A stretch of 64,000 nt of DNA from Vibrio tubiashii ATCC 19109 (GCF_000772105.1 NZ_CP009354.1:806001-870000), one strand, 5' to 3'; positions 24,091 through 33,791 are shown, counted from the stretch's first letter. Made by a program: numbers and translations. The notes: generated from the letters alone by a model not told the origin.

Positions 24091-25647
24091 ATGAGTGAAG
24101 TTGCAGCGCAAGAAACCAAGCCTTCAGGGGTTTTAGGTTTCATTGAGCGTGCTGGTAAAAAAATCCCAGATCCAGTGATTATTTTCATGTTCTTGTTTGC
24201 GTTTTCTCTGGTCATTACCGGATTGATGGATGGCGTAAGCTTTGAAACCATCGGCAAGGGCGGGGAGGCCGTTGAGTTCTCAATTAAGAACATGTTAGCG
24301 GCGGAAAATTTCCGTTGGATGTTTGAGAACGCTCTACTGCAAAACTGGCTAGCATTTGGTCATGGTGTCCTTGGCGTTATCTTGATTGTGATGCTAGGTG
24401 TTGGTATTGCGGAAAACTCTGGTCTATTGACTGCGGTCATTAAAAAAGTAGGTCTAAAGATTAGTGACCGCTTACTTCCACTGTTGGTTGTCTTCCTTGG
24501 CATCATGAGTTCTATTGCGGCGGATGCAGGCTACTTAGTGCTGATTCCTCTTGCGGGTCTACTTTACGCAGGACTAGGCAAAAACCCATTGATTGGTATG
24601 GCAGCGGCGTTTGCAGGTGTATCAGCAGGTTTTAGTGCTAACTTACTTCCAGCGACACCTGTCGATGTCGTTTTAGGTGTAAACGCGAAGATCTTTGCTG
24701 AATCACAAAACGTTCCTTTCGTTGGTCGCAACGGTGAAGAGCTCAACCCTGCGACGATGCACTATTTCTTCGTCTTAGTGTCCACCTTCTTGCTTGCTGC
24801 AGTAGGTGCTTGGGTGACTACTCGCTTTATCACTCCTCGTCTGGAAAAGATGTCTTATCAACTGCCTGAGGAGGTAAACTTTGATGAGTTTGAACTTACG
24901 GAGAAAGAGCAAAAAGGCCTGCGTTGGGCGGGTGTCGGCCTAGTAGCGACTCTAGCTGCGATCTACGGCTTGGCGATTGGCCCATTAGCGACTTACACCA
25001 ATGACGCAGGAAAAGAGGTAACCCCTTACCTAGATAACATCATCCTTCTTATCTCTTTAGTGTTTGCGGTTGTTGGTCTGTGTTTTGGTGTGGCAACAGG
25101 CAAGTTCAAGAAGTTGCAAGATGTTGTAAGTGCGATGGTTAAGCAGATGAACACCATGGGTTATGTGTTAGTGCTGACCTTCTTCTGTTACAACTTCTTA
25201 GCGCTACTTAGCTACTCAGGTTTAGGCACTTATGTGACCTACCTAGGCGCGACTTTCTTACAGTCACTGGGCCTGCAACAGTTCCCAGCGTTAATGCTGC
25301 TTGGCTTTATTCTAACTACTGCTGTGATTAACTTGTTTGTAGGTGGCCTAACATCAAAGTGGATGCTGCTTGGTCCAATTTTCGTTCCTATGCTGTATCA
25401 AGTTAACCCGAACATGACGCCAGACTTAGTCACCGCGGCTTACCGTGTTGCTGACTCTTCAACCAACATCATTACACCAATGATGAGCTATGCGGGTGTG
25501 GTACTGGCCTTTATGCGTAAGTACAAACCTGAGCTGACATTTGGTGACGTGATTGCCATTATGGTGCCATACTCTGTCGCTTTCTTGACTCTGTGGTCGG
25601 CAGTATTGATTGGTTTCTTTACCTTTGGTTTACCGTTAGGTTTTTAA
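24091..25647 (+). CDS. AbgT-family transporter, copy B
   Basis: The 518-residue paralogue of copy A shows FIERAGKKIPDPVIIFMF, LGVGIAENSGLLTAVIKK, IAADAGYLVLIPLAGLLY, GVSAGFSANLLPATPVDVV and the matching second half (TSKWMLLGPIFVPML, ADSSTNIITPMM). The loop between repeats is longer and acidic (QLPEEVNFDEFELTEKEQKG). I start at the ATG at 24091 with AGGGTG before it; a GTG nine bases upstream is possible. Differences from copy A in the putative substrate loop (PATPVD versus PSGIDP) suggest distinct substrates rather than recent duplication. Confidence 0.9.
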   Translation: MSEVAAQETKPSGVLGFIERAGKKIPDPVIIFMFLFAFSLVITGLMDGVSFETIGKGGEAVEFSIKNMLAAENFRWMFENALLQNWLAFGHGVLGVILIVMLGVGIAENSGLLTAVIKKVGLKISDRLLPLLVVFLGIMSSIAADAGYLVLIPLAGLLYAGLGKNPLIGMAAAFAGVSAGFSANLLPATPVDVVLGVNAKIFAESQNVPFVGRNGEELNPATMHYFFVLVSTFLLAAVGAWVTTRFITPRLEKMSYQLPEEVNFDEFELTEKEQKGLRWAGVGLVATLAAIYGLAIGPLATYTNDAGKEVTPYLDNIILLISLVFAVVGLCFGVATGKFKKLQDVVSAMVKQMNTMGYVLVLTFFCYNFLALLSYSGLGTYVTYLGATFLQSLGLQQFPALMLLGFILTTAVINLFVGGLTSKWMLLGPIFVPMLYQVNPNMTPDLVTAAYRVADSSTNIITPMMSYAGVVLAFMRKYKPELTFGDVIAIMVPYSVAFLTLWSAVLIGFFTFGLPLGF

Positions 25648-25670
25648 TCTTTCCGAGCTCTCTATTCACA

Positions 25671-25698
25671 ACGCCCAGCTTAAAATGCTGGGCGTTTT
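25671..25698 (+). terminator. Terminator after AbgT copy B
   Basis: ACGCCCAGC and GCTGGGCGT form a perfect stem followed by TTTTG. Confidence 0.88.
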
Positions 25699-25725
25699 GT
25701 TATACTCGATTTGAAACGCTATAAT
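25697..25725 (+). promoter_or_regulatory. Sigma-70 promoter of tadA
   Basis: TTGTTA (25697-25702), a 17-base spacer and a perfect TATAAT (25720-25725). Transcription should start near 25732, which rules out the frame start at 25711. Confidence 0.75.
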
Positions 25726-25740
25726 CCATCCCCCAAATTA

Positions 25741-26292
25741 ATGCTGCGAGCAAACATAGTGTCTACTGAGCAAGAAGCCCCACAATTTTCTGAACAAGAT
25801 CATCATTTTATGCGCTTGGCACTTAAGCTTGCCGAAAAAGCAGAAGCTGAAGGTGAAGTGCCTGTTGGCGCTGTACTGGTAAAAGAGGGCGAAGTGATTG
25901 CTGAGGGGTGGAACCAATCCATCGGTGAGCATGATGCGACGGCTCACGCCGAAATGCAGACCTTACGTAAAGCTGGGCAAGCGTTGCAGAACTACCGTTT
26001 GTTGGACACGACGCTGTATGTCACTTTAGAGCCATGCCCTATGTGCGCAGGCGCACTTCTACATAGTCGAGTCAAACGAATCGTATTTGGGGCGCGCGAT
26101 CTCAAAGCAGGGGCAGCAGGAAGTGTGTTGAATCTATTTGAACACCAAGCGGCTTACCACTATGCGGATGTTGAATATGGCCTACTAGAAGATGAGTGTC
26201 GTATTCAGTTACAGACATTTTTTAGACGTCGTCGTAAGGAGCAAAAAGCGCAGCGTAAAAAAGCGAGAAAGTTGCAGCAGAGGGGCCAGTAG
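25741..26292 (+). CDS. tadA: tRNA-specific adenosine deaminase TadA
   Basis: The enzyme (183 residues from 25741) has the zinc deaminase motifs HAEM (catalytic Glu) and PCPMCAGAL, plus EVPVGAVLV and NLFEHQAAYHY. It changes A34 to inosine in tRNA-Arg(ACG). The basic C-terminal tail (RRRRKEQKAQRKKARKLQQ) helps tRNA binding. The start is uncertain: the promoter predicts transcription from about 25732, so the ATG at 25741 would have a very short leader; a GTG at 25759 is the other choice. It is convergent with a tiny basic-protein gene. Confidence 0.93.
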   Translation: MLRANIVSTEQEAPQFSEQDHHFMRLALKLAEKAEAEGEVPVGAVLVKEGEVIAEGWNQSIGEHDATAHAEMQTLRKAGQALQNYRLLDTTLYVTLEPCPMCAGALLHSRVKRIVFGARDLKAGAAGSVLNLFEHQAAYHYADVEYGLLEDECRIQLQTFFRRRRKEQKAQRKKARKLQQRGQ

Positions 26293-26299
26293 GTTTTCA

Positions 26300-26327
26300 A
26301 GCAAACATCTTAGCTAAGATGTTTGCT
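26300..26327. terminator. Palindrome between tadA and the small basic protein gene
   Basis: AGCAAACATCTTAG and its exact complement form a 28-base perfect palindrome, eight bases past the tadA stop and nine bases from the convergent small gene. It probably acts in both directions though T-tracts are weak. Confidence 0.65.
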
Positions 26328-26335
26328 CTCTGGGT

Positions 26336-26470
26336 TTATACAGCGATTAACTGCATAAATGCGCGGTGACGTGCAATCACCTTTTTCTTATTGTTGCTTA
26401 ACATACGCTTACGGCGGTTTGCGGCAACGGTTTTATTAAGGCGTTTTGACTGCATTTTACGTCTTTGCAT
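26336..26470 (-). CDS. Small, extremely basic protein (44 residues), unrecognised
   Basis: An ATG at 26470 is preceded by a perfect AGGAGG seven bases away. The 44-codon frame starts MQRRKMQSKRLNKTVAANRR and ends HRAFMQLIAV. Fifteen of 44 residues are Lys or Arg and none is acidic, as in small ribosomal or ribosome-associated proteins. I do not recognise a named family. It is convergent with tadA and shares a palindromic terminator with it. The ideal ribosome site and clean boundaries make it a real gene in my view, likely acting on RNA or ribosomes, but function is unknown. Confidence 0.72.
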   Translation of the reverse strand: MQRRKMQSKRLNKTVAANRRKRMLSNNKKKVIARHRAFMQLIAV

Positions 26471-26637
26471 AAAACAACCTCCTATTGTGGTTAAAATAAA
26501 ATCAATCACGAACGGTATCGAAGGTAACTGATATTCAGACGGTTAACGTCTTATACCTGCTCATTGTTACGATTTTAAGAAAGTTCGCAAGTAATCTTCG
26601 ACACGATATTATATGTGGGCGAAGGAGAGGAAATTCA

Positions 26638-26670
26638 AGAGCGCAATCTTTAAACAAAATTGCGCTCTTA
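26638..26670 (-). terminator. Hairpin after mltF
   Basis: AAGAGCGCAAT and ATTGCGCTCTT form a perfect 11-bp stem a few bases past the mltF stop; the T-tract is weak. Confidence 0.65.
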
Positions 26671-26677
26671 AGAGTGA

Positions 26678-28210
26678 CTATTCGTTGGTGCTTTCACTTG
26701 CAGAAACAGGCTCTGCCGCTGAGATAGGCATTGCATCTGAGAGTGCGGTTTCAGGCACTTGGATTACAGTAAGGTCGTCTATGCTTACGTCGTCGCTAGA
26801 CGTTGTCTGCTGCTCAACATGACCAATGATACTTTGGTAATAGCGACGGATATTTTCTACGTAATTACGCGCTTCATCACCGCGGGCAAAACCATAGCGA
26901 GTTTGGCTGTAGTATTTCTTTTGACGCAGCAGTGGCAGACGATCTTTTACATCGGACCACGCATCTGGGTTACCCCCTTGACGTTTGGTTAGGCGTCTCG
27001 CATCCATCATATGCCCATAACCCACGTTATATGAAGCCAGCGCAAACCAGATCTTTTCATGCTCTTCAATCGAATCAGGAATGCGATCGACCATTCTACG
27101 CAGGTATTCAACACCGCCGCGTACCGATTGCTCAGGATCGAGACGGTTAGTCACTCCAACACTCTTTGCCGTTGGCAAGGTCAGCATCATCATACCGCGT
27201 ACACCAGTCGGCGATTTTGCCACCGGATTCCAGTGAGACTCTTGGTAAGCCAATGCCGCGACTAAGCGCCAATCAAACTCATCAGAATACTTCTTAAATA
27301 AAGGCGACCATTTAGGCAGTTTGGAATCGAGCGCACGAATGAAGGCACGGGTATCGACGTAATCAAAGCTGCCAATGTGACCAATGTATTTCTCTTCTAA
27401 AGAAGCTAAGTGGCCGGATTGATTAACCGCACCGAAAAACTCAATCAATAAGCCATATAAGCTTTCATCCTGAGAAGGGCGCAAGAACCACGAGATAGGT
27501 TGGTCTTCAGTCAGTTCGAATGCTAACGCAATGTCAGGGTAAATGCGCTGTGATAACGAAACCTCGACCGAGTCCGCGACCGTGAATCTAAGTTCGCCTT
27601 GAGAGACGGCTTTAAGCAGATCGTTAACGTCAGCATTTGGGTCGATATAGTAAGAAAAATCTGGATGCTGAGCCTGAATGTCGGTCAGAGTCTTATTGAA
27701 GTGAGAATCTCCAACAATACTCAGAACGTCTTTCCCTTCATTTTTCTCAATCAATTCAGCTTGTTTTGCCAGTAACTGCTTTAAGTTTCTTGGACGCCAG
27801 TTGCCTTTTTTGTAGACCACTTGTTGGCTTACGTAATAGTAAGCAGGGCCGGGGCGGAAGTTTTTAAGCCTTTCTGGAGATTGGCTAAGCCCGGCGGCAA
27901 TGATGTCGATCTCTCCTTTTTCTAGCGCAGGGTAAAGGCTAGAGATACGATAAGCAGGCTTCATTTCAAGTTGAACGCCCAATTCGTTGGCAAACTCGCG
28001 CGCCAGTTCATAGTCAAGACCCGCTGGGCCGTCTGGGCCAATGTAATACGATAGTTGATTATTGAGTGTGCCCACGCGCAGGACGCCACGCTCTTTAATT
28101 AAGTCGAGTTCACTTTTAGGTTCAGATTCTATTTGGCAGCCAGAGAGTAGCAAAGCTGCAAACATAACTAGGCTCAGTGACTTAAAGTGACTTATATAAT
28201 ACTTCTTCAT
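26678..28210 (-). CDS. mltF: Membrane-bound lytic murein transglycosylase F
   Basis: The 510-residue lipoprotein has a signal with lipobox LLSGC near residues 21-25. A type 3 solute-binding-like regulatory domain follows (about 35-260, with GVLRVGTL and GLDYELAREFANELG), then a C-terminal SLT lytic domain (about 285-450) with AYQESHWNPVAKSPTG carrying the catalytic Glu. It cleaves peptidoglycan with formation of 1,6-anhydro-muropeptides, at the outer membrane. I start at MKKYY (28210); five extra residues upstream are possible. It is divergent from purL. The tail after the SLT domain is Ser/Ala/Glu-rich and poorly conserved. Confidence 0.93.
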   Translation of the reverse strand: MKKYYISHFKSLSLVMFAALLLSGCQIESEPKSELDLIKERGVLRVGTLNNQLSYYIGPDGPAGLDYELAREFANELGVQLEMKPAYRISSLYPALEKGEIDIIAAGLSQSPERLKNFRPGPAYYYVSQQVVYKKGNWRPRNLKQLLAKQAELIEKNEGKDVLSIVGDSHFNKTLTDIQAQHPDFSYYIDPNADVNDLLKAVSQGELRFTVADSVEVSLSQRIYPDIALAFELTEDQPISWFLRPSQDESLYGLLIEFFGAVNQSGHLASLEEKYIGHIGSFDYVDTRAFIRALDSKLPKWSPLFKKYSDEFDWRLVAALAYQESHWNPVAKSPTGVRGMMMLTLPTAKSVGVTNRLDPEQSVRGGVEYLRRMVDRIPDSIEEHEKIWFALASYNVGYGHMMDARRLTKRQGGNPDAWSDVKDRLPLLRQKKYYSQTRYGFARGDEARNYVENIRRYYQSIIGHVEQQTTSSDDVSIDDLTVIQVPETALSDAMPISAAEPVSASESTNE

Positions 28211-28344
28211 TAACGACGATCTCATACATCCAGTACGGCATTTATATCAAAGTGTCATAACAAGGCAAGCCAATCAGTGATTCGGCGAGATAAGAGTTCT
28301 TAAATTCTCAATCTTGCTGTATTTCAAAATTGACAAAAAAAATG

Positions 28345-28360
28345 ACGCAAACGGTTGCTT
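28345..28360 (+). promoter_or_regulatory. PurR operator of purL
   Basis: ACGCAAACGGTTGCTT fits the PurR consensus (ACGCAAACGTTTnCnT). It lies just upstream of the purL -35 element. Confidence 0.85.
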
Positions 28361-28366
28361 TTGGTG

Positions 28367-28395
28367 TTACATCACAAAAACAATTGCTATATAAT
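28367..28395 (+). promoter_or_regulatory. Sigma-70 promoter of purL
   Basis: TTACAT (28367-28372), 17-base spacer, perfect TATAAT (28390-28395). This gives a 5' leader of about 120 nt. Confidence 0.75.
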
Positions 28396-28425
28396 GCGCT
28401 CGCATCAAAGAGGTGGAATCGGCAT

Positions 28426-28459
28426 AGGTTTGAAAAACCTTCGGGAATAGCTTCGAAGG
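28426..28459 (+). promoter_or_regulatory. Alternative hairpins in the purL leader
   Basis: AGGTTT (28426-28431) pairs with AAACCT (28435-28440), while CCTTCG (28438-28443) pairs with CGAAGG (28454-28459). The two stems share 28438-28440, so they cannot both form. No known riboswitch class is recognised. Confidence 0.35.
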
Positions 28460-28525
28460 AAATACAGTAACCCACTGAATTTATTCCAATATCACTTTAA
28501 TCAATTGCATAAGAGACCTAAGCGC

Positions 28526-31500
28526 ATGAGAATTTTTCGTGGCTCCCCAGCTCTATCTGAATTTCGTGTTAACAAGCTTCTAGAGCTTTGTCGTGAACTA
28601 GGCCTACCTGTAACAGGTATTTACGCTGAGTTTGCACACTTTGCTGATCTAACGACAGACTTAGATGCGTCTGAAGTTGAGAAACTAGAAAAACTACTGA
28701 CTTACGGTCCAACAATTGAAGAGCACGAGCCAGAAGGTCTTCTTCTGCTTGCTACTCCTCGTCCTGGTACTATCTCACCTTGGTCTTCAAAATCGACTGA
28801 CATTGCTAATAACTGTGGTCTAGATAAAGTGGTTCGTCTAGAGCGTGGTACGGCTTATTACATTGAAACGTCTGCTGAACTGACAGAGCTTCAATTAGTC
28901 GAGCTTAAAGCAATTCTTCACGACCGCATGATGGAAGTGGTTTTCACTGATTTTGAATCTGCACAAGCACTTTTCCAAGTGGCTGAACCAGCACCAGTGG
29001 CGGATGTTGACCTACTTAAAGGCGGCCGTGCTGCGCTTGAAAACGCAAACGTTACCCTAGGTCTTGCACTTGCTGATGACGAAATCGAATACCTTTACGA
29101 CGCGTTCGTCAACAAGCTAGATCGTAACCCAACAGACATCGAACTGATGATGTTTGCACAGGCGAACTCGGAGCACTGTCGTCACAAGATCTTCAACGCA
29201 GACTGGACTATCGACGGCGTTAAGCAAGAGAAGTCTCTGTTTAAGATGATCAAGAACACATTTGAAACCACACCAGAAAACGTGCTGTCTGCGTACAAAG
29301 ATAACGCAGCAGTTATGGTGGGCTCTGATGTAGGTCGTTTCTTCCCGAACCCAGAAACTCGCCAGTACGGTTACAACCAAGAGAAAGCGCACATCCTAAT
29401 GAAGGTGGAAACGCACAACCACCCAACAGCTATCTCTCCTTGGCCGGGCGCATCTACAGGTTCTGGTGGTGAAATCCGCGACGAAGGCGCAACAGGTATT
29501 GGCGGTAAGCCAAAAGCCGGTCTAGTTGGTTTCACGACATCTAACCTACGTATTCCTGGTTTTGAACAGCCATGGGAAACAGACTTCGGTAAGCCAGGTC
29601 GCATCGTTAACGCACTAGATATCATGCTAGAAGGCCCACTTGGTGGCGCGGCGTTCAACAACGAATTTGGTCGTCCAAACCTACTTGGTTACTTCCGTAC
29701 TTACGAAGAAAAAGTGAACTCTCACGCTGGCGAAGAAGTTCGTGGTTACCACAAGCCAATCATGATTGCTGGTGGTATGGGTAATATCCGTGACGAGCAC
29801 GTACAGAAGAAAGAGATCCCAGTCGGTGCAAGCTTAATCGTTCTTGGTGGTCCTGCAATGAACATCGGCCTTGGTGGCGGTGCAGCATCTTCAATGGCGT
29901 CTGGTCAATCAGCAGAAGATTTAGATTTTGCTTCAGTACAGCGTGAAAACCCAGAAATGGAGCGCCGTTGTCAGGAAGTGATCGACCGTTGTTGGCAGCT
30001 TGGCGACGAGAACCCAATCGCATTCATCCACGATGTGGGCGCGGGCGGTATCTCTAACGCACTTCCAGAGCTTGTAGACGATGGCGAGCGTGGCGGTATC
30101 TTCCAACTGCGTGATGTTCCAAACGACGAACCGGGTATGAGCCCACTTGAGATCTGGTGTAACGAATCTCAAGAACGTTACGTAATGGCGGTTGCGCCAG
30201 AGAACATGGAAGTATTCGATGCGATCTGTAAGCGTGAGCGCGCACCATACGCGGTAGTGGGTGTGGCAACGGAAGAACGTGAACTGAAACTTGAAGATTC
30301 ACACTTCGACAACACGCCAATCGACATGCCTATGGATGTGCTTTTAGGTAAGACGCCTAAGATGCACCGTGATGCGAAGACGCTAAAAGCGAATAACCCT
30401 GCAGTTAACCGTGACGGCATTGAGCTAAACGAAGCAGCAGAACGCGTTCTACGTCTACCTACGGTTGCAGAGAAAACATTCCTTATCACGATCGGTGACC
30501 GCACGGTAACAGGCCTAGTAGCGCGTGATCAAATGGTTGGTCCATGGCAGGTGCCAGTAGCAAACTGCGCAGTAACAGCAGCAAGTTACGACACATACCA
30601 TGGTGAGGCGATGTCGATGGGTGAGCGTACGCCAGTGGCTCTACTAGACTTCGGTGCTTCAGCTCGTCTAGCGGTTGGTGAAGCGATCACGAACATCGCA
30701 GCGACAAACATCGGTGATATCAAACATATTAAACTGTCTGCCAACTGGATGTCTCCAGCAGGTCATCCTGGTGAAGATGCAGGTCTTTACGAAGCGGTGA
30801 AAGCGGTAGGTGAAGAGCTATGTCCAGCTCTTGGTCTAACTATCCCTGTAGGTAAAGACTCAATGTCGATGAAGACCAAATGGGAAGAGAATGGCGAGCA
30901 GAAAGAAGTCACGTCTCCGTTATCTCTAATCATCACTGCGTTTGCTCGTGTTGAAGATGTGCGTAAGACAATCACTCCTCAGCTTCGTACCGACAAAGGC
31001 GACACTAGCCTTGTTCTTATCGACCTAGGTAACGGTCAAAACCGTCTAGGCGCAACTGCATTAGCACAGGTTTACAAGCAGCTTGGTGATAAGCCAGCAG
31101 ACGTAGATAACGCTGCGCAGCTAAAAGGTTTCTACGAAGGCGTTCAAACTCTAGTTGCGAACGATCAAGTAGTGGCTTACCACGATAAGGGTGATGGCGG
31201 TCTATTCGTTACTTTAGCTGAGATGGCATTCGCAGGTCACTGTGGCGTTAAAGCTGACATCGCTGACCTAGGTGATGATGCTCTAGCTACGCTATTCAAC
31301 GAAGAGCTAGGCGCAGTACTTCAGGTTAAGAACGATTACCTAGACTCTGTACTGTCTACGCTAGCAGCAAATGGCCTAGAAGCGTGTTCACACGTAATCG
31401 GTTCTGTAGAAGCGTCTGATGAGCTAGTGATTACTTCTGGTGAGACAGTAGTTCTTGAGCGTAACCGTACTGAACTACGTACTATCTGGGCAGAGACAAC

Positions 31501-32422
31501 GCACAAGATGCAAGGTCTACGTGATAACCCGGCATGTGCTGACCAAGAGCACGAAGCGAAGAAAGACAACTCTGACCCAGGTTTGAACGTTAAGCTAAGC
31601 TTCGATGTGAACGAAGACATTGCAGCACCTTACATTGCTAAAGGTGCTAAGCCTAAGATGGCAATTCTACGTGAGCAGGGCGTTAACTCTCACGTTGAGA
31701 TGGCGGCGGCATTTGACCGTGCTGGCTTTGAAGCAACTGATATTCACATGAGCGACATCCTAACAGGTCAAGCCGTTCTAGAAGAGTACCAGGGCTTAGT
31801 GGCTTGTGGTGGTTTCTCTTACGGTGACGTACTAGGTGCGGGTGAAGGTTGGGCGAAATCTATTTTGTTCAACGAGCAAGCTCGTAATCAGTTCCAAGGC
31901 TTCTTCCAGCGTGAAGATACTTTCTCTCTAGGTGTGTGTAACGGCTGTCAGATGCTATCAAACCTGAAAGAGCTAATCCCAGGTGCAGACCTATGGCCAC
32001 GATTCGTGCGTAACGAATCTGAGCGTTTTGAAGCTCGCTTCAGCCTAGTGGAAGTTCAGAAGTCTGACTCTGTATTCTTCGACGGCATGGCAGGTTCTCG
32101 TATGCCAATCGCAGTGTCTCACGGCGAAGGCCGCGTAGAAGTGCGTGATGCTGACCACCTAGCAGCGATTGAAGCTTCAGGTACGGTTGCGGTTCGTTAC
32201 GTGGATAATCACGGTAACCCAACGCAGCAATACCCGAACAACCCGAACGGTTCGCCAAACGCAATCACAGGTCTAACGACTCAAGATGGCCGTGTGACGA
32301 TCATGATGCCACACCCTGAGCGTGTATTCCGTACAGTCGCGAACTCTTGGTCTCCTGAAGGTTGGGGTGAGAACGGTGCTTGGATGCGTATGTTCCAAAA
32401 CGCACGTAAGAACGTAGGCTAA
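28526..32422 (+). CDS. purL: Phosphoribosylformylglycinamidine synthase (large, single-chain)
   Basis: The 1298-residue enzyme covers the N-terminal PurS-like and linker regions, two AIR-synthase-related halves ([33 protein letters not shown]; later [11 protein letters not shown]) and a C-terminal class I glutaminase (GVCNGCQML with the nucleophile Cys; MPHPERVFR with the His). It makes FGAM from FGAR, Gln and ATP in purine synthesis. I start at [14 protein letters not shown], since the seven extra residues upstream are not conserved. A PurR box and strong promoter precede it. Codon bias is high. Nothing is truncated. Confidence 0.98.
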   Translation: MRIFRGSPALSEFRVNKLLELCRELGLPVTGIYAEFAHFADLTTDLDASEVEKLEKLLTYGPTIEEHEPEGLLLLATPRPGTISPWSSKSTDIANNCGLDKVVRLERGTAYYIETSAELTELQLVELKAILHDRMMEVVFTDFESAQALFQVAEPAPVADVDLLKGGRAALENANVTLGLALADDEIEYLYDAFVNKLDRNPTDIELMMFAQANSEHCRHKIFNADWTIDGVKQEKSLFKMIKNTFETTPENVLSAYKDNAAVMVGSDVGRFFPNPETRQYGYNQEKAHILMKVETHNHPTAISPWPGASTGSGGEIRDEGATGIGGKPKAGLVGFTTSNLRIPGFEQPWETDFGKPGRIVNALDIMLEGPLGGAAFNNEFGRPNLLGYFRTYEEKVNSHAGEEVRGYHKPIMIAGGMGNIRDEHVQKKEIPVGASLIVLGGPAMNIGLGGGAASSMASGQSAEDLDFASVQRENPEMERRCQEVIDRCWQLGDENPIAFIHDVGAGGISNALPELVDDGERGGIFQLRDVPNDEPGMSPLEIWCNESQERYVMAVAPENMEVFDAICKRERAPYAVVGVATEERELKLEDSHFDNTPIDMPMDVLLGKTPKMHRDAKTLKANNPAVNRDGIELNEAAERVLRLPTVAEKTFLITIGDRTVTGLVARDQMVGPWQVPVANCAVTAASYDTYHGEAMSMGERTPVALLDFGASARLAVGEAITNIAATNIGDIKHIKLSANWMSPAGHPGEDAGLYEAVKAVGEELCPALGLTIPVGKDSMSMKTKWEENGEQKEVTSPLSLIITAFARVEDVRKTITPQLRTDKGDTSLVLIDLGNGQNRLGATALAQVYKQLGDKPADVDNAAQLKGFYEGVQTLVANDQVVAYHDKGDGGLFVTLAEMAFAGHCGVKADIADLGDDALATLFNEELGAVLQVKNDYLDSVLSTLAANGLEACSHVIGSVEASDELVITSGETVVLERNRTELRTIWAETTHKMQGLRDNPACADQEHEAKKDNSDPGLNVKLSFDVNEDIAAPYIAKGAKPKMAILREQGVNSHVEMAAAFDRAGFEATDIHMSDILTGQAVLEEYQGLVACGGFSYGDVLGAGEGWAKSILFNEQARNQFQGFFQREDTFSLGVCNGCQMLSNLKELIPGADLWPRFVRNESERFEARFSLVEVQKSDSVFFDGMAGSRMPIAVSHGEGRVEVRDADHLAAIEASGTVAVRYVDNHGNPTQQYPNNPNGSPNAITGLTTQDGRVTIMMPHPERVFRTVANSWSPEGWGENGAWMRMFQNARKNVG

Positions 32423-32458
32423 TTAAGCCGAGATTTGTTCTCTACACTGTAAATAGTG

Positions 32459-32492
32459 AAGCGCTGGTTGAAAGGCCAGCGCTTTCTTTTTT
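32459..32492 (+). terminator. purL terminator
   Basis: AAGCGCTGG and CCAGCGCTT form a perfect stem followed by a T-rich tract. Confidence 0.92.
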
Positions 32493-32497
32493 AGAAT

Positions 32498-32747
32498 CGG
32501 GAAGCGGGAACGGACTTCGTCCTATGGATCGCTTCGCTGCTGGAAAACGGGATCGGGCTGCGCCCTTGTGGAAAAGAGAGTTGACTCCTCAACCACAACA
32601 GAGCAACTTTAGTTATCCAGTTATCCAGTTATCCAGTTATCCAGTTATCCAGTTATCCAGTTATCCAGTTATCCAGTTATCCAGTTATCCAGTTATCCAG
32701 TTATCCAGTTATCCAGTTATCCAGTTATCCAGTTATCCAGTTATCCG
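32498..32747 (+). repeat. Composite intergenic repeat, copy 3
   Basis: The head (GGAC-TTC-GTCC and GGGC-TGC-GCCC hairpins, TGGAAAAC unit), the GTTGA-CTCC-TCAAC hairpin and the GAGCAAC spacer are nearly the same as copy 2. The array of GTTATCCA follows, with no right-hand inverted head. It lies between purL and a DUF3622 gene, five bases past the purL terminator. Confidence 0.9.
32612..32747 (+). repeat. Tandem array of GTTATCCA (16 copies) plus one GTTATCCG
   Basis: Sixteen identical units and one terminal variant run without spacers. The open frame across it is not a gene. Confidence 0.96.
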
Positions 32748-32809
32748 GCTCTATTTTTGAAAAACTAATAGCCAACAGCCACTTTTTGCGCTCTAATACC
32801 GCGCTTGCC

Positions 32810-32850
32810 AAGGGATGGCTAAATCCCTCAATATTCCATTAGAATCCCTT
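32810..32850 (+). promoter_or_regulatory. Competing stems in the DUF3622 gene leader
   Basis: AGGGAT (32811-32816) can pair with ATCCCT at 32823-32828 or with ATCCCT at 32844-32849, the latter directly before the AGGAA ribosome site. Only one can form at a time, so translation could be switched. No known class is recognised. Confidence 0.35.
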
Positions 32851-32861
32851 AGGAAATGAAA

Positions 32862-33212
32862 ATGTCGAACAACAAAAAATTTGCCATTCGTGTTACTGAA
32901 AAGCGTAACGGTTGGTGTGCAGAGATCACTCGCCAAGTGACTTCACGTAAAACGTCAGTATCAAAACGTGAAACTGGCTTTGAAACTGAATCAGCAGCAC
33001 AAGAGTGGGCTGAAAAAGAACTAGCAGGTTTTATTCAAAACCAAGCTGTACGTAACGAGCGTAAAGGTGAAGCACGTAAAGTTCGTATCGAACGTGAAGA
33101 GCGACTAGCTCAAGAAGCCGCTGAGAAGAAAGCACGTTACGAAGAAGCGAAACGCGCAGCTGCAGCGCAAGCTGAACTTGACGATGAAGACGATTTCTTC
33201 GAAGAAGAGTGA
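32862..33212 (+). CDS. DUF3622-type protein
   Basis: The 116-residue protein has an N-terminal compact domain (KKFAIRVTEKRNGWCAEITR through GFETESAAQEWAEKELAGF), then a charged coiled-coil (RNERKGEARKVRIEREERLAQEAAEKKARYEEAKRA is 36 residues and is not quoted in one motif elsewhere) and an acidic tail. It resembles the DUF3622 family known mainly from Vibrio and relatives; function is unknown. I start at the second ATG (32862) because AGGAA then lies six bases upstream. It is monocistronic, after a composite repeat and before a strong terminator. Confidence 0.75.
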   Translation: MSNNKKFAIRVTEKRNGWCAEITRQVTSRKTSVSKRETGFETESAAQEWAEKELAGFIQNQAVRNERKGEARKVRIEREERLAQEAAEKKARYEEAKRAAAAQAELDDEDDFFEEE

Positions 33213-33230
33213 TAAGTCGTCATTCAGTAA

Positions 33231-33257
33231 AAAACCGCCAGCGAGGCGGTTTTTTTG
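33231..33257 (+). terminator. Terminator after the DUF3622 gene
   Basis: AAAACCGCC and GGCGGTTTT form a perfect stem with loop AGCGA, followed by T7. Confidence 0.93.
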
Positions 33258-33275
33258 TATCTAATCAACGACAGA

Positions 33276-33467
33276 TTACCGGAACTGACCAGCTTCAGGT
33301 AAGAAATCAAATCCAGCAGAGGCCAACTTGGTTTCTAGCGCTGATTTATCAATGTCAAAGAAAGCAACAAGCTTGTCTAAATCACCGCCGAAGTCATCAC
33401 GTAGCTTCATGTTGACGATACTCATCAACATGACAGGATCCATTGATTCAAAGTTGGCTAAGTTCAT
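33276..33467 (-). CDS. DUF4250 domain-containing small protein
   Basis: The 63-residue protein starts [20 protein letters not shown] and continues KLRDDFGGDLDKLVAFFDID, the DUF4250 pattern; no function is known. Its ATG overlaps the stop of yaeP by one base (TAATG), so the two are translationally coupled. Reading is convergent with the DUF3622 gene and the terminator between is likely shared. Confidence 0.8.
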   Translation of the reverse strand: MNLANFESMDPVMLMSIVNMKLRDDFGGDLDKLVAFFDIDKSALETKLASAGFDFLPEAGQFR

Positions 33468-33673
33468 TACTTATCCTCAAAATCTGAGATCAGCAAGTTT
33501 GCTGCCGAAAATGCTGCTTTTTCACGAGCCTCTTTAGGCAAAGACTCATCCGCAGCGATGTCGTTTAACGCTCTTACTGCGCATGAAATAGCTTGTGGGA
33601 CATAGGCTTGATCACCGCTTCCAATCTGTGCGTACAGTTCGCGAACTAATTCACAACAGCCGTATACTTGCAT
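33467..33673 (-). CDS. yaeP: UPF0253 family protein YaeP
   Basis: The 68-residue protein matches YaeP of E. coli across its length: [20 protein letters not shown], then [15 protein letters not shown] and [19 protein letters not shown]. The family is a small helical protein of unknown function. In E. coli it neighbours rof, which is not seen here; instead a DUF4250 gene overlaps its stop. Upstream runs about 118 bases of promoter region. Confidence 0.88.
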   Translation of the reverse strand: MQVYGCCELVRELYAQIGSGDQAYVPQAISCAVRALNDIAADESLPKEAREKAAFSAANLLISDFEDK

Positions 33674-33791
33674 GGCTTATACTCCGATAAATGATAACTG
33701 CTCTCAAATATACACACTCAAATTGTGAAACTCAAAGCGTAAGCTTGTCCTAACGCAAAGCGTACGACGACGTGTTCAAAACCTAACCAAA

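Noticed and set aside
32524..32760. Open frame through the GTTATCCA array
   Set aside because: Repeat artefact over hairpin head and array; no homologous protein pattern.
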